Source: Raffaelea ambrosiae
Taxonomy: Eukaryota; Ascomycota; Sordariomycetes; Ophiostomatales; Ophiostomataceae
DNA: 64,000 nt
Direction: 5' to 3'
Assembly (NCBI GenBank): GCA_002778195.1
Contig: PCDI01000003.1
Coordinates: 1,154,295-1,218,294, forward strand
Shown here in pieces: positions 32,870 through 44,497 of the stretch. The position numbers were made by a program, and so were the translations under genes. The notes beneath the pieces are model-generated. The model was not told where the DNA came from. It was given only the letters and a program-made list of their open reading frames with translations, and made no database searches. How positions within the stretch are numbered: the stretch's first letter is position 1; every line of letters begins with the position of its first letter.

Positions 32870-35800
32870 ATGGCTGCTGAGATTCGCGAAACTAAGACCG
32901 TCGAAGCTCCTTCTATATCTGACTCTGAGGCTGTGAGTAATGTCTTTTTTTTCCCTTTTTGCTTGTCGTGTCCAGATATCCTTCCAGGATAGGCCGAGCT
33001 GTCTGCTTGCCGACGACGGGGTGGATGAGACCGCGACGTGACGGTTTCGTCTTTCTTTTGTTTGCCCTTTTTTTTTTTGCGTGACTGGCGATGTCCAGTC
33101 AGCTTTGGCCCCAAACGTCAAATCTCGCGTGCTTCAATCCCCAGCTCGTGCTAATCTTGTTTCCCCCCCCGCTACAGGCCACGAAGACCAACGAATCTCA
33201 CCATGTCGACGCCGACCCTTCTTCTCTAAACGGCTCAGCTGCCACTGCTTCTCCAGACGAGCTCGCAAACAAGCACATTGCCGATATTGTAGACGATCTG
33301 GTCAACTCTGCGGAACCCAGCATCAGTGGAGGATCCGACACAGAAGCTTCTCGGCTTGACGCGTCGAAACACAAAGAAGATGGAGACAAGGGACACGTGC
33401 GCACATCGTCCACGGCGCGGAAGCCGGCCACCTTCAAGGCGGTATCCGTCAACAAGACCTTCCTGGCCGCGAAGGCCGCGACCGCCGCCGGATCCGCCAA
33501 GCCCGGCGACAAGCCATCTCCGACCTTGGGCGTGGCGTCTCTCCAGTCATCCTCCTCCTCCTCGGCACGGCCACGGCTGGTAGCCAAGACCGGCCTCGTC
33601 GCCAAAGGAGCTGGCGCAAATGGACGCCCCGCTGCAGCGCCGGACCCGAATGCCGTCTGGAACAAGAATAGACGTAAGTTTGTTTGTGCTCGCGATTTGC
33701 CATGGCTCGTGTTGTCTGCGATGCCTCTATGGGGCTGCCGGTAGCAGACCTATGTAACGATACATATCCATCCACGCGCTGACACTTTATCTCCCCCCCC
33801 CCCCCAGCTCCGCCGCCTCCGGAACCTAAGAAGTATACGGACGAGGAGCTGAAGAAGTATGGCATCCACATGGCAAGACGTCTGCAGCAGGACGATCTTG
33901 AGAAGCACCAGGCGAACAACTGGGCCGACATCGAGGACGACGACGACGACTGGGCGCCCGAGGAGATCCGCTGGACTGACGGCACCAAGTCGACGATCCC
34001 GCACCACGACGATCACAGCGAAGCCTCGCCACAGCCCTCCAACTCGCAACTGGCCGCGCGGTCTCCCGCGACGTCGACAATCTCCCCAGCCGGCCACACA
34101 CAGCCCATCTCTCTCCTGTCCAAAGACAGCAACCCCATCGAGAAGTCGAGCTCACACGGCCCAGCGACGTCGGCGCCTATCTCGAAGCCGCATGGCCTGC
34201 CGTCGGGCAGGGGCCTCATCTTGAAAGGCGGCGCCGCCGAAAAGCCGACTCTGGTCGCCAAGCCGCCTGCGCCGCCCACGCCTGTCAAGTCTCCGTGGGC
34301 GCCTCTGCCCCCCGTGGACAAGGCGTCTCCGGTGCCCGTCGACCCGCAACACCACATGAGCGGTTCGCGGCCACCAAACCACCAATACCAGCAGCATCCG
34401 CCGAGAGACCTCTTTGGCGGTCCCCCGCGAGGCAGCAGTCCTCCGCCCCATTTCAGGGAAATCGCTGCAGACGACTTCAGCCGTGGCGGCTTTAGAGACG
34501 GCCACCCGCACATGAACAGGGAGCTATTCAACTCACAATCGGGCCGGCTCGAGCCCGTCATGGACCGACGAGGGAGCATGCGGTCGGACATACATTACCG
34601 GAGCCAGCCAGGCACGACGGTGCTGCAGCGTTCGTCGCAAGGCAGCGACCATCCGGAGCCGTCTGCCGCCTTTCAGACTCATAGGTCGAGCATGCAGGAG
34701 GGGCCCTACGGCCGGCGTCGTGGCTCCTCCAACGTCAGCGGGGGCAGCGGCAGCTTCCTGCAGCGCCTTGGCCGCCCGAGTGACCAGCCCGTGCCTCCCG
34801 AGCTGCTCGGTGCTCGCCAGCCCTCCCTGACAGGCCGCAGCGAGAGCCCGGCGTCGCCTAGGAACTTTTCGCCGTCTGGCTCGCGCTCGTGGCAGTCTCG
34901 TGGCTCGCCCAGCCTGTCTTTCTCGACACCGCTCGCGAATGCCGGACCCCCCGAGGTGCGGCCACCTGTGCCCGGCGTCGCTCCACAGGCGGCGCCGGTG
35001 GCCGTTGGCGGCGGCGGAAGCATCGAGGAGGAACTGGAGCTCCAGAAGAAGATTATGAGAGAACGTCGGGAACTCGCCAAGAAGCGCCGCCTCGAGGAAG
35101 AGGAGCGCGAAGAAGCTGCCCGGCGCGAGCGGATCCGGCTCAAGCTGGAAGCCATGGGCCCGGCCCCAGAACGGAAGAGCGCCAAGAAGGAGCATGCGAA
35201 AGAAGCCTCCAAGGCCGGAGCCTCGTCGACTGCAGAAACGCCAGCCACAGCAGACTCGACTCCTGCTGCTGCTGACGGATCCGCCAAAGAGAACAAGCGA
35301 CAAGGCGGCGGCGCCGCGAATGGCTCCGAAGCACCGCAAGCAGCAGCGAAGGACGACGCGGCAGCAACGGACGCGAAGACCCAGCAACAGCAGTCGCAAC
35401 CACAACCACAGCCACAGCCACAACCACCACAACCACAACCACAACCACAACCACAACAACAACAACAACAGCAGCAGCAGCAGCAGCAGCAGCAGTCGTG
35501 GCAGGGCCAGGTACCACCACAGTCGGAACGGCTGTCGTCCTGGGGCAGCGCCAACCAGTCGATATCGCGCAACGTTTGGGGCGCACCCAGCAGCAACAAC
35601 CGCCCACTGGGCAATGGCACATTCCACACCGACCTGGGACATGGTTCCGAGCCGTATACGCCGTCGCCTTCCCAGATCGCAGGCAAGGCGGGCCCGGGCC
35701 CCATTGGTCCCCCGCCTTCGCAGAAGGGCACGGCCGCTGCTCCGCCGATTGCGCCGATCGGACCCCCGAAGGCGGCCGCGTCGACGGCACCTGGCCAAGC

Positions 35801-37151
35801 CGCCACGGCGCCGTCTGGCTCGGCAGCCACTGCCCGCAGTGCGTGGGCGAGCGCCGTCAAGGCGAGTGATGACAGTCTGCTGTCACAGCAGAAGGCCCAC
35901 CGTGCTGAGCAGCAGCGCGAGGCCGAGTCTCGCGGCATGACTCTGCAGGACCTGCGGCCGACGATCAAGGACACCTGGATGCCCACGCGCATGAACGACG
36001 ACGGCGACCGCATTGAGGATAAGGCCAAGAGCTCCGTCGTGAGCAGGCCAGGCAACACAGCCGCCGGTGGCGCCAGCGGCCCTGCATCGACCACCATCCA
36101 CGCCCAGCAGCAGCCGCGGCTCTCCCGGTTCTTCCCCGCTCGCCAGGGCGAGTCCGGCGCTGGATCGTCCACAACCTCCAGCAGCAACCAGGGAGCGACA
36201 CGCGATGCCGGACGGCCTGGCTCTCCGTCGCCGCCGCCGCCAGATATGGACGGCCATCCGGCCTTTGATGGAGATGCCGCGCACCCGCACGTGTCGCTCC
36301 CGCCGCCGCAGATTGTCGTCCGCTTGCCGCCCAAGGCTGCAGGCGCAGCAGCTGGCGGGCCCTCCAAGGCTTCCTCGCAGCACCAGAGCCACCCGCAGCT
36401 GACTGCATCGCACTGGAACCAACAGCAGGGGCCGACCAAGGAGGAAGGCTCGTGGCAGGCCAAGTTCGACCACCTGTTTGATCGCAAGGCCACGTCGCCG
36501 TCGAAGCCGACCATGCTGCCGTCGTCGTCGTCGTTGTCATCGTCTGCACCCTTTCGGGCCGCAGGAGCAGCAGCCGCAGGAGCAGGAACAACAGCAACCG
36601 ACACACAGAGCCGGCCCACGGCAGAGAGCCTGTGGGCGTCGTCGACGCGCAACATCTCGCCGACTCTGCCGCACGCGGTTCCGCGGACACGGATGCCCCA
36701 GGTCGTACCCCAGGAGCCGGTGACGTCGCGGACCATGGCGGAGGAGTGCTTTGAGCGGCAGGAGATGGGCTCACTGCCCCCCGTGCACTTGCCGCACACA
36801 GCACCTGAGCTGGCCTGGACACCGGCCAGCGCGCCGAAGCCCCTGCCGCGTCGGTTTGTGCTGACGGGGACGACGACCGTGGACCATGAGGGGCTCCTGA
36901 AGGACTCCTTTGGTGCGCCGTACATTGCCAGCATTCGCCTTCCCGGCATGACAGGCGCTGCCAAGAGGATGAGTCTGCCTCAGACGCAGCAGCAGCAGCA
37001 GCAGCAGCAGCAGCCGAGGACGCATAGCAACCCTCGCCGGTCGAACCTGGGCGGACGCGGCAGCGGTGGACGTCACGCATCGTCATCCCACCGAGGCGGT
37101 TCTAACAACAAGGGCCGTGACACGGCGAGCTCGCACTCTGGGTCGCATGCC

Positions 37152-37218
<67 letters not shown>

Positions 37219-37346
37219 GCAGCAACAACGACCACGGCAGACAGTCGCCAAGCTCAAACCACCCGCCCAGCAGCCGGCGCGGCGGTGGGATGCGGCATCG
37301 ATCGGAGAACTGGACACGGAACTCGTCGGCGTCGGTGCAGACATAA
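32870..37346 (+). CDS. Large disordered fungal protein with poly-Q and poly-N tracts
   Basis: Three exons, 32870..32932, 33178..33673 and 33808..37346, give 1365 residues. Donors are GTGAGT and GTAAGT; acceptors are ACAG and CCAG after C runs. I cannot name it, but one conserved block stands out: KKYTDEELKKYGIHMARRLQ (about 193-212) followed by NWADIEDDDDDWAPEEIRW, a motif I associate with large uncharacterised ascomycete proteins. A charged coiled coil lies near residues 590-645 (EEELELQKKIMRERRELAKK). The rest is disordered, with a Gln/Pro tract (about 713-750), a short Gln run (about 1246-1254), and a run of about 22 Asn near residue 1303, before a Ser/Arg-rich C terminus. It is probably a cytoplasmic or nuclear RNA-related scaffold, but that is a guess from composition. 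Splicing is supported by phase. Confidence 0.8.
35389..35496 (+). repeat. CAA/CAG repeat encoding a Gln/Pro tract
   Basis: Alternating CAA, CAG and CCA codons give QP repeats and then an uninterrupted Gln run. CAA-CAG mixing suggests the tract is fairly stable. Confidence 0.85.
37151..37218 (+). repeat. (AAC)n microsatellite encoding poly-Asn
   Basis: About 22 uninterrupted AAC triplets, in frame, close to the C terminus of the 1365-aa protein. Pure repeats of this length usually vary among strains. Confidence 0.9.
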
Positions 37347-39352
37347 CAAAAGAAAGGCCTGGCCAGTCACCACAACTGTATGGCTTGGACTTTTGCAAGT
37401 GTGCACGAAAGAAATGACTCTCTGTTTGGGACAGAGCCCATGGAAGTCATATCAAGTGGGCGAGATGTATGCACATTTGGCCTATTGAAAAACAGAAAAA
37501 AAGAAAACGACAAATTGGCTGGAAGCTGGAATTCGAAAAGAGGAAACAAAAAGAACAGGGACTAGAGACGATCGCACGTCGACTGGTTGTTCGTCGTGTT
37601 CTTTTTCTCTCGTCGTTTCGGTAGACTCTCCTGCTCGCCTACATGGAGGGTTTGGGGGTTTTTTTTTTCCGGCTGTTTCTTTGCTCTCACATCTCTGAAG
37701 GCACGTTCTTGCTCTGGCCGTGTACAAATCCAACCACAACCACGACCACAACCACTGCTTTTTTTTTTTGCTTTTGCTTTTTGCTTTTGCTTTTTGCTTT
37801 TGCTTTTGCTTTTATTCCTATTTTTTGCACTCATGCTTTTCATCTTTATCCTGTTCTTTTATCCAACAGTCGTATTTGTGGTGTATGGAAGAGAGAGACA
37901 AGGGGGGGGATATTCTTCAGCAAGACCCTCTCTTTTTATTATCACTTTTTTAAACTCTTGACCCTTCACTACTGTTTTCCTCTCTAAAATTTATCCATAT
38001 TTCTCTCTCTCCCTCTCTCTCTCCCTCCCTCCCACTTCTTACTCTCTTTCTCGCTCGCTCTCTTGGGGGAGGCGCCACCCCCTAAACTTGTTCAATTACC
38101 AGCAGCACTGCGTGTGTGTGTGCGTGTATGCGTGTTTTGACCTCGTCCTGCGTCGGCTCTTTGTTCGCGTGCTAGTTCTTTGACTCCTTTTTTTTGGCTT
38201 TTTTTAGTTCGCTCTGCAAATTCAACTTTCACAGCAAAGGGAGGGAAGACCCCGGTCCACGTTGTATGGACGGCAACAGAAAGGAACATTGTTTCCTGAA
38301 AGCACTGAAGGGATACACACTCAACGCGGAAAGCGTGTTTTGTTGCGCAAAGATATTCTTTTTAACGGGAGCTACAAAAAGGGGGAAGGGAGGTTGGTTG
38401 GCAAAGAAACACATAAAACAAAGAAAACCAACCTTTTTTGGGGGGGGGAGGCACGCAGCTCAGAAACACGAGTCAACCTCAGCAAACAAATCAAGCAACA
38501 TACCAAAAGTGTGGCTGCCACTGGTAGACCAAGACAGCAACAGCCATGGCCTTTTCTTCGCTGGGTGTTATATATACATATATATATATATCGGGCAAGA
38601 CGAAAAAGAGAAGGCTGCGCAACATGGGAAAAGCGAACAGCCACCAAACGGGAAGAAGGAGAGACAGACGACGTACGAGGATGGAAGGAGAAATGTGTGT
38701 TTTTGTGTGTGTGTTTTGCAGCGACAGAGAAGGACAGCAGAGAGAACACTCGCGGCTTTGTCTTTGTAGTCGACTCTGCATGCCAATAAATGAAAGTTTC
38801 CTCAACCTCTGCTGAATCGTGGTTTGAATGCAAGGTAAACTCATGTGAAGACCGTACAAGCCTTGTTTTTTCTTTTCTTTGTTCTCTCCTCGCTTCGCTC
38901 GTTTTTTTCTTTCCTCGCTTCACTCGTTTCTTTCTTTCCTCGCTTCACTCGTTTCTTTTCCTCACTTCGCTCGTTTCTATTTTCTTGTCTCCGCACTTCG
39001 CTTCATTCGCTTTGCTCGTTCCGCTCGTCGGTTGTTGGCGCCCATGATTTCACAGATTGGATTGAACCGAGCACGACTTGAACTCCTGGTGAAAGAATCC
39101 TCCAGCCTTTTCATGGTCTTCTAACCCTTTGTTTCATTTTCATCCATTACATACATACATGGCCGCCCTTGTGGAAAAAAAAAAAACAACAAATCAAGAA
39201 AAAAACAACAAAAACAAAGACTTGGCACATAAACGGGAAAACGCCTCAGACTCCTCTCCATCTCGCCTCCTTCTTTTTGTTCTTTCATAATACACGATTC
39301 CACAACCCAGAGACCGAGAACAACAAGAACAACCAACGATGGGCCCCCCCCC
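37347..39352. other. Convergent 3' intergenic region rich in simple repeats
   Basis: About 2 kb between converging genes. It holds TTTTGC-type repeats (37758-37822), CT-dinucleotide tracts (38000-38060), a TATA-dinucleotide run (38566-38591) and a 27-base-like tandem repeat (38876-39012). Many short open frames are compositionally random, and I see no gene. Confidence 0.5.
38876..39012. repeat. Tandem repeat, unit near TTTCCTCGCTTCACTCG
   Basis: About five imperfect copies of a roughly 27-base pyrimidine-rich unit with a CCTCGCTTC(A/G)CTCGTTTC core. It lies downstream of MCM6 on the far side of its stop codon. Confidence 0.75.
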
Positions 39353-42300
39353 TCAAAAGTCCTCAAACACACAGTTCGGGTGCAGCACGTAGATGTACTG
39401 GCTCGGCTGGAGAGCGGCTGCCGCTGCCGACGGTCCAGCGGCGCCGTCTGCTGCCGAAGCACCCGCCTCCTCGGCAATGCCCTGGCCCCGGATCGCCATC
39501 AGAATGCTATCCTTGACCATCTTCTTGAGCACCATCTGCACCAGCGCCTTCTCCCGGTGGTAGTCGGCCTCCGTCTCGAGGCTCTCCTCCTGCTGCTCCA
39601 GGTACCACTCGATCAGCGCGCTGCCGGCCACGCCCTCGCCGCTGCCCGCGACCTCGTCGTCGCGCACGCGCTGCACAATGGCGTTGAGAATGGCCATGTA
39701 CTTGTCGTACGTGATGGAGACCTTTTGGCGGGTGGCAGCCGCAGCAGGAGCACCAGAGAAAGATTGTTGCTGCTGCTGTTGTTCGGTCGCATCGCCTTCC
39801 GCGTCGTCGTCGTCAGGAGCGGCCATGCCTGCGGCGGCGGCGGCGGCGGCCACGTCCTCTGACTTCTCTTCCTTGTCTTCTTCCCCCTCCTCCTCCTCCT
39901 CCTCGTCGTCGTCGTCCTCCATCTCCACGTCGTCGTGCTCGACGGAAATGATGCTCTGGCGCAGCAGGTTGTAGGCTTCGGTGACCATGTCCGGGGTGAT
40001 CTCGTCGACACAGTTGGCCTTGGCAATGGCCTCGCTGAGGCGGATCATGGACTCGAGCTGGCGCACGGTGATGCGGTAGCTGTTCCTGCCGACGCCGCCC
40101 TGGGCGTCGTCGGCGCGCAGCTCGCGGTACTTTTCGACAAGCAGCTGCTTGGCCTCGTCGGTGAACTCGGGCTGGAAGGTGCGGGCAAACTGGATGTAGC
40201 GCTGCAGCTGCTCGGTGGTGAACTCGGGGGTGACGGCGTCGTCGCGGAACTGGTGGATGCCGACAATGTGCTCGGCCAGGCGGCGGTCGACGCTCTCGTT
40301 GCACTCGTCCAGGATGACAAAGAACAGGTCGAAGCGCGACATGATGGGGGCCGACATGTTGATGTTGGCGCGCAGGGTGGCCTTGCGGTTGTAGCGGCCA
40401 CCCACCGGGTTGGCGGCGGCCAGGATGGAGGTGCGCGCGTTGAGCGTGGCCTGGATGCCGGCCTTGGCAATGGAGATGGTCTGCTGCTCCATGGCCTCGT
40501 GGATGGCCACCTGGTCGGCAATGTCCATCTTGTCGAACTCGTCGATGCAGCACACGCCGTTGTCGGCCAGCATCAGCGCGCCCGCCTCGATGGTGAACTC
40601 GCCCGTCTCCTCGTCCTTGACCACGGCGGCCGTCAGGCCGGCCGCGGACGACGCCTTGCCGGACGTGTAGACGGCGCGCGGCGCGAAGCTGCAGACGTAC
40701 TTGAGGAACTGCGACTTGCTCGTCGACGGGTCGCCCACGATGCAGATGTTGATGTCGCCGCGCAGCTGCATGCCCTCGGCCGTCGCCTTGTGCACGCCCG
40801 ACACCATCTGCAGCAGCAGGCCCTTCTTGACGATCTCGTGCCCGTACACCGTCGGCGCCAGCGACTTGACCAGCCGCGAGTAGATGTAGTCGCTGTGCAC
40901 CATCTGGCGCAGGTCGTCAATCTCCGACTTGGTGTACGCGCTCAGCACCGCCTCCTGCGCCTCCTGCGGCGACACGTACAGCCCGCCGGGGCCGCCGCCG
41001 CCGCCGCCGCCGCCGAGACCGCCCGGCCCGCCCTCGCGCGCCGCGCCCGTCGCCTGCGTCAGCGCGGCCACAATGTCCTGGCCCGTCGTGTCCGGCCCGT
41101 GCGGGATGCCGCCGCCGCCGCTGCCCAGGCTCGACGTGTCCGGCATGACCATGCAGGCCAAAAAGGCCAGCCGGTACGTCAGGTCGCGCACGCCCAGCGC
41201 CTTGAGGCCCGACACGCCCGTGCCGCCGGCGGCGTCGGAGCCGCCGGCGCCGCGCGTGGCGCTGCGGTCGTCGCGGATCGCCGTGGGCCGCACGCCCGGC
41301 AGGCCCAGCTGGCTGACGTCGGGCACGACCATGAGCATGCCGGTAAACACGCACTTCTCGCCGGCCTTGGCGCGGTCGACCATCTCGCCGCGCAGGATCA
41401 CGTCCATGGTGCGCGGCATGCTGCCCGTGGGGATCTCGCTGCTGTTCTCCTGGATGCGCACCTTTTGCCAGTCGACAAACGTGCTCTGGCGGATGTCGAG
41501 CTGCCACGACTGGCGGTTCTGGCACGTGGCCTGCGGGCACTGCGTCGGCTCCGTGTAGCGGAAGGCCTGCTCGACGTTGGGCACGACCGTCTTGCAGGCC
41601 GTGCAGATGAACGTCGCCGACGACAGCTCGGGCCGCACCTCGGACGTGCGCGTCGCCGTGCCCGAGATGCTCAGCAGCTGGCCAATGTTGGCCGCCCGCA
41701 GCGCCCGGATCCGCGACACCAGCGGCATGTTGTACACGGCCACCGTGAACAGCTTGTCGGTCTGCTGGTTGGACGTCTTGCTGCCGAGGTCGCTGGCCGT
41801 CGTGCCCGCCCCCCCTCTGCCGCTGCTGCTGGCACCCGCCGTCTGCGAGTCGCCGCCGCCGCCGCCGCCGCCTGGGCCTCCTGCTCCTCGTCCGCCTCCG
41901 CCCGCTTGGCTGGCGCCCGCCGTCGTGCGGCTGGACGAGCCGCCGCCCGTGGACGACGAGACCAGCTGGCGGTGCTCGCGGAAGTAGGCCGGCTCGTACT
42001 TGGCAATCATGTTGTGGAGGCCGGCGTTGAGGTAGGGCAGCAGGCGGAAGTACATGCGCAGGGCGGCCTCGGAGAGCACGCCGTTGTTCCACTGGGCCAG
42101 GTGCTGGAAGTCGACATAGAGCGTCGACAGGCCGTACGTGCGCATGCCGTGGATCTGGGCAATGTAGAACTTGTCGGTGACGACGGCGGCGCTCGACGGC
42201 GGCTCGCCCGAGGCGGTGGGGTCCTCAAAGAATCTGAAAAGTCAGAGCTGGCGAACCAGAACCAGGGAGGGGGTTGTTGTTGTTGTTTCTCTCACTAGAA

Positions 42301-42607
42301 CCCCCACTTACTCCTCAATGAATGTCTCAAAGTAGTGCTGGACAGCAATGCCAATCTTGTCCTCGACCCGCGGGATGGGCTCGTCGTTGGCCCGTCGCAG
42401 CCGCCGGGGCACCTGGTCGTCGGCAAAGCCCTCGCCTTCGTCGTCGCTCGGAGCACCGCCCAGGCTCTCGGATGGCGGCCCGCGCGGCCGAGCCGACGAG
42501 GAGCTGAGCGTGTTGAAGTTGCGGCGCCGGGGCGTGGCCGAGGCCGAGGGCGTGCCCGACATCATGAAGCCGGCCTCGCTGGACGGAGCAGCCATGGCGG
42601 CAGCCAT
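39353..42607 (-). CDS. MCM6: MCM6 subunit of the replicative helicase
   Basis: Two exons, 42607..42312 and 42233..39353, give 1058 residues. The intron has a GTAAGT donor and TTCAG acceptor and splits a GAA codon. MCM6 rather than another MCM is shown by ENSSEIPTGSMPRTMDVILR and LKALGVRDLTYRLAFLA. The zinc motif is CTAC...CPQATC. The AAA+ core has Walker A GDPSTSKSQF (about 598), Walker B CIDEFD (about 661) and the arginine finger SRFD (about 730). MCM6 is part of the Mcm2-7 ring loaded at origins. It is longer than animal MCM6 because of a Gly/Ser-rich insert between domain A and the zinc ribbon (about residues 165-212), a Gly-rich insert before the AAA+ part, and an acidic linker before the C-terminal winged helix. 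ACGCGT occurs 276 bases upstream. Confidence 0.96.
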
Positions 42608-43153
42608 GATGGGGAAAAAAAAAGCGTTGGAGGGAAGAAGGAGGGATAGAAGAGGTTCTCTGGTTTTGCTTGTTTGTTTGTTGGGGTCCAAGCTGCCAAA
42701 CGCTGCTCAACACAAAAAAAAAAAAACAAGATATTTTCGCGAGTGCAGCTGTTGTTGCAGGTTGGGCAGAAAGAAGGAAGCACGGAGCAAAGAAAACGCA
42801 GAAGAGAATTTGCGTGGTCTGCGATTTCTCCTTTACCACTTTAACTCCAGACGCGAATCCACGCCCCTCCGACCCCCCTTTTACGCGTCTCCACGCGACG
42901 CGATGGGGCCAATCCCTGTCTCTCATTGGCCCGACACCAAAATTGTTTAAGTGGTTGCAGAACGACAGGCACAGACAGGTATTCTTATGTGGGAGTTCGT
43001 TACTTGGGAAACCCTCTGCCAATTGCTTTCTTCGAGATAGGCTTCGATTCTTGGAAATGCAAGTCCATTCAAAACGCCGGCCCAGTCCTGTGATTCCATG
43101 GCAAAAATCATCCAAAATGCAACTAAACTATGAAATACGCCCCCCACCCTCCA
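42608..43153. promoter_or_regulatory. MCM6 promoter / RNH203 3' region
   Basis: A 546-base gap in a tandem minus-strand pair. It includes an A run (42714-42726), an ACGCGT box (42883-42888), related ACGCGA words nearby, and an ATTGG at 42915-42919. Confidence 0.5.
42883..42888. promoter_or_regulatory. MluI cell-cycle box (ACGCGT) upstream of MCM6
   Basis: ACGCGT at 276 bases before the MCM6 start, with ACGCGA repeats at 42851 and 42893. MBF binds this hexamer in yeasts to drive G1/S genes, including MCM genes. A six-base word is not rare, so the site is suggestive only. Confidence 0.45.
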
Positions 43154-43805
43154 CTAAGTTTTCTTTGGTGATGGGTAAGAGTGTATCTGTTTCTGCGTCA
43201 GCACAGGACATAAAAAGTAAAAGACCAATGCGAGATGCAAGTTCAGGCAAAAAAACAAAATAAAACTTGGGTAGACTCGCCTGCTCGGAAAAGGCCAGCC
43301 ACTCGTCCATCCCGCGAACGTAGAGGTCGCTCGTCGCATCCGCTGAGCTCTGGTGGCCCCAGACCACAAACTCGTCAAACTCGCCCAGCACCGCCAGTCC
43401 GCCCGTGTCCGCCTGCTGTCGCTGTGCCTCCTGCTCGTCCGCGCCCGCATCGACATCGATCACCTCTTCTGGCTCGTTGCGCTGCCGCGCCTGCTCGCGC
43501 GGCGAGTCTTGCCGGACACCCACCACGCCGCGGTATCCCGCAGGCACTTTGACCGTCTGGCCGTAGAGCTTGCGCCCGCGGAAGTAGGCCGTATTCTTGC
43601 CATCTGCTGCTGTCAGCAATTCCTGGTACCTCTCGCGGAGCGTACAATCCATCCCCGTGCATATCCGGTGCGCACCTGTCTCCTTGGGAGCCCAGTAGGT
43701 CTCGGTCGCTCCAATCGGCCCGCTGTGGTTGATGCGGCAGGGCATCAGGTTCGGCTTGACCGCTGCCGCCTTGTCGGCCGTGATCTGGAGCATGGGTTGT
43801 TCCAT
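43154..43805 (-). CDS. RNH203: Ribonuclease H2 subunit C
   Basis: Two exons, 43805..43281 and 43186..43154, give 185 residues. The start codon follows AGA and begins MEQPMLQITADKAAAV. Family marks are LMPCRINHSGPI, YWAPKE, AYFRGRKLYGQTVKVPAGYRG and the C-terminal VRGMDEWLAFSEQ. The second exon adds IHSYPSPKKT. It is reached through an intron with a GCGAGT donor (GC-AG class), a TGCTGACGC branch site and an ACAG acceptor. Reading through the intron would instead append about 50 unrelated residues. RNase H2 is a heterotrimer that removes ribonucleotides from DNA and RNA-DNA hybrids; subunit C with B supports the catalytic A subunit. An ACGCGT box lies about 105 bases upstream. Confidence 0.85.
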
Positions 43806-43909
43806 TCTGGATTTTATCGTGAATGCGACTCGTTTTTTTTTTTTTTTTCTGGGGATTTTCTTTTTTTTGCCGTTGTGCAATGATCACTTTCTTCCTGCGA
43901 TGTGCTGAG

Positions 43910-43915
43910 ACGCGT
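43910..43915. promoter_or_regulatory. MluI cell-cycle box (ACGCGT) upstream of RNH203
   Basis: The plus strand reads GACGCGTCGCGTC, with ACGCGT followed directly by a second CGCGT, 105 bases before the RNH203 start. Yeast RNase H2 subunits peak in S/G2; the link is an inference. Confidence 0.4.
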
Positions 43916-44497
43916 CGCGTCTGCGAGCTGGCAAAGAGCCTCGTTAGTGTGATCAGCCGGTCCCTTTACATGCATGTTCTTCAGGGGGGCCGACGGCAGC
44001 CGGTGGTGGAGAAGGTCATGTGAATTGTAAGAGGCGCATCAACGAAAGATCAATGCGTTCACGTGATGCAGAGGTAACGAAAGTAGACTTACTCACGACT
44101 CCGTCGCACCTGCCGTTTTCTGGATCTCGATGCGGCGTAATGCAACTTTTCGTGCTATTTTATTCTTCTCGTGTTCTTCGCCCATTTGCGTTTTGGCCCT
44201 CTTCTTTGTCCACGCCTTTTCATCGCCACCCACGAGACACGAAGCTTGTTTTGCAACAGCCAACTCCAGGCGCGGCAATCGGAGTCCGTTCGACTCATAA
44301 GGCTTAGCCCCACTACCGGAATTTCGGAACAAAAACGTGATGCCGGCGCCGTGTCGGTCTCAGATCTGACTTCCACGGAGTCTGCAGCGAGGCTGCAAAT
44401 GACGTCGGCAGAGCTCTTCGAGACCATACCGTGTTTGACAGAGCCCCTTTCTTATTGATTTTTTTTTTGGCCCCTAGACGCAGTGCAACGCGAATTC

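Noticed and set aside
39935..42298. Long plus-strand open frame opposite MCM6
   Set aside because: Composition (Ala/Val/Leu/Arg/His) is that of a shadow frame and no motif is present; MCM6 explains the strand.
39353..42607. Calling this gene MCM5
   Set aside because: The motifs GSMPRTMDVILR and LKALGVRDLTYRLAFLA and the length are those of MCM6.
44282..44296. tRNA T-arm-like hairpin GAGTC-CGTTC-GACTC
   Set aside because: The loop has five bases rather than seven and no acceptor, D or anticodon arms can be fitted around it.
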